Shown: one piece after another, positions 5,025 through 5,923 of the stretch
Layout of the letters: every line of letters starts with the position of its first letter
Numbering within the stretch: the stretch's first letter is position 1
Origin: Elusimicrobiaceae bacterium
Lineage (GTDB): Bacteria; Elusimicrobiota; Elusimicrobia; Elusimicrobiales; Elusimicrobiaceae
Direction: 5' to 3'
Assembly (NCBI GenBank): GCA_024405075.1
Contig: JAKSPG010000084.1
Coordinates: 1-5,923, forward strand
Length of the DNA: 5,923 nucleotides
Program-made: the position numbers and the translations under genes
The notes under the pieces: model-generated
What the model was told of the DNA's origin: nothing
The model's input: only the letters and a program-made list of their open reading frames with translations
The model's database searches: none

Positions 5025-5923
5025 AACTCGGCCTCTTTGAAAAGTTTTGCAAGCAGGGCTGTTATTTCTTCTTGTGGGACTTGCAATCCCAACGCCCAGG
5101 CCGTTTCGTGTAGTAAATTTTCCACCGTTTCGTGCAGGCGGGTTTGTAAATTATCAGGCGACAGCGTTTTATCCATGCGCAGGTAATCTTCTAACACCGT
5201 AGCTTGGCGTTTGCCAAACAAAGCGCGCCGGGCGCGGGTGTTATTCATTTTCAGACGGACATAAAGCGAACCGCCTACATTTAACTGCGCAATAAATGTG
5301 CGTGCGGTGCTGAAGAATAACAGCATATCTTGCGCTAAATGTTCCAGCCGCACCGTGCTGGCTGCGTGCCCGTTGACCATTTCTTCCGACGATACAATCT
5401 GCCGGTTCATTACTAAACCGTAGGCGTTAAACTCCGTCATTTTATAAATACCGCGCTTGTTGGAGATAACGGCCGCACCATCTTGCACGGGTTGTAAGGG
5501 CAGCTCCGGGTCCGCCATGGTGCCATATGACGTGCAGGTAGCGGCGCGGGCAATGAGTTGCGGGAGTTTCTTGTAGCTGATAAGCGGCTCCTCGGGGTAA
5601 AAGGGTTGCAAAGAGAGCGTGCACACCACTTCTTTATGGGCGCTGGCGGCGCGGGTTTTGAGGTAATTTTCAAAGTGGGTTTCGGCTTTGTCATAGAGAA
5701 TATGGCGCAAGCGTTCGGACTTTTGGCGGTGGTCCAACAGCCAGGGCAGTTTGTCGGGGTGGACGATGGCTTCGGGGCGGCTACTCTGCCCGGTGCGGAT
5801 GTAAGCACGTTTTAATTTACCCACCAGGTGCGGGGTTAAGTTGCTTTGCGGTACTTGAATTAACACAAACATTCGCTCGCCTGTTTTATTGATGCAAATG
5901 TTGATGTCCACAAAGACGACCGG
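5021..5923 (-). CDS. AlbA_2-domain-like protein, 5' end missing
   Basis: The reading frame is open to the right edge, so the true N-terminus is outside the window; 300 residues are visible. The first 55 or so resemble the C-terminal half of an AlbA_2 (Schlafen-like) domain: VLIQVPQSN (20-28), Pro31-His32 and AYIRTGQSSRPEA (40-52). AlbA_2 domains typically show a hydrophobic-VP-S-PH strand followed by a Y-R-x-G-S/Q-S turn like this. The remainder has QPFYPEEPLISY (106-117), a TEFNAYGLVMNRQ stretch (163-175) and a helical, charged C-terminus, and is not recognised further. AlbA_2 proteins are often annotated as ATP-binding proteins or transcriptional regulators and some sit near defence genes; nothing here shows which applies. 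An in-frame GTG at 5911 lies in the middle of the domain and is unlikely to be the start. The stop overlaps the pseudopilin ATG by four bases. Confidence 0.6.
   Translation of the reverse strand, partial: PVVFVDINICINKTGERMFVLIQVPQSNLTPHLVGKLKRAYIRTGQSSRPEAIVHPDKLPWLLDHRQKSERLRHILYDKAETHFENYLKTRAASAHKEVVCTLSLQPFYPEEPLISYKKLPQLIARAATCTSYGTMADPELPLQPVQDGAAVISNKRGIYKMTEFNAYGLVMNRQIVSSEEMVNGHAASTVRLEHLAQDMLLFFSTARTFIAQLNVGGSLYVRLKMNNTRARRALFGKRQATVLEDYLRMDKTLSPDNLQTRLHETVENLLHETAWALGLQVPQEEITALLAKLFKEAEL

Noticed and set aside
5021..5911. Complete gene starting at the GTG at 5911
   Set aside because: The frame continues open to the window edge, and the GTG falls in the middle of the AlbA_2-like region, so the true start is outside.

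Overview
The window looks like a chromosomal stretch from a diderm, pilus-rich bacterium. An outer-membrane-type OmpA lipoprotein and three separate type IV pilin-like genes support this. The pilin style (prepilin core followed by a 'LANG-x-YAT ... LDI' block, several divergent paralogues close together) resembles Elusimicrobiota, in particular gut Elusimicrobium relatives. That placement rests on recalled family resemblance and is not proven here.

Layout, left to right. A plus-strand pilin gene (102-668) follows a short GC-rich edge segment and ends at a strong hairpin terminator (675-697) that works in both directions. Converging on it is a minus-strand operon read 3020 to 723: a SirB1/transglutaminase-like protein, a short NfeD-type membrane protein with an OB-fold, and a QmcA/stomatin-like SPFH protein. 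The three are tightly spaced, and the first two are translationally linked. Upstream of it, also on the minus strand, is a glycine-zipper OmpA-family lipoprotein (3128-3763) with its own terminator (3087-3106). A divergent intergenic region of about 180 bp follows, with a good sigma70-like promoter for a second plus-strand pilin gene (3947-4564). That gene ends one base from the stop of a minus-strand pseudopilin gene (4566-5024). The pseudopilin gene overlaps by ATGA the end of a 5'-truncated gene whose start lies beyond the right edge and whose visible N-terminal part resembles the C-terminal half of an AlbA_2 domain.

The most unusual feature is in the second pilin gene. A nested palindromic repeat of about 103 bp sits in frame inside the signal-peptide coding region. 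It lengthens the prepilin leader by about 40 residues without breaking the frame, in the manner of the protein-coding palindromic elements known from Rickettsia. The same gene has a T10 homopolymer between its -35 and -10 boxes, a possible phase-variation tract. It also has Asp in place of the nearly invariant Glu at mature position 5. The two plus-strand pilin genes share a conserved promoter-proximal, 5'-UTR and start-codon cassette.

Functionally, the window combines pilus or pseudopilus subunits with envelope maintenance genes (SPFH/NfeD pair, OmpA-like peptidoglycan-binding lipoprotein). No tRNA, rRNA, CRISPR array or transposase gene was seen.
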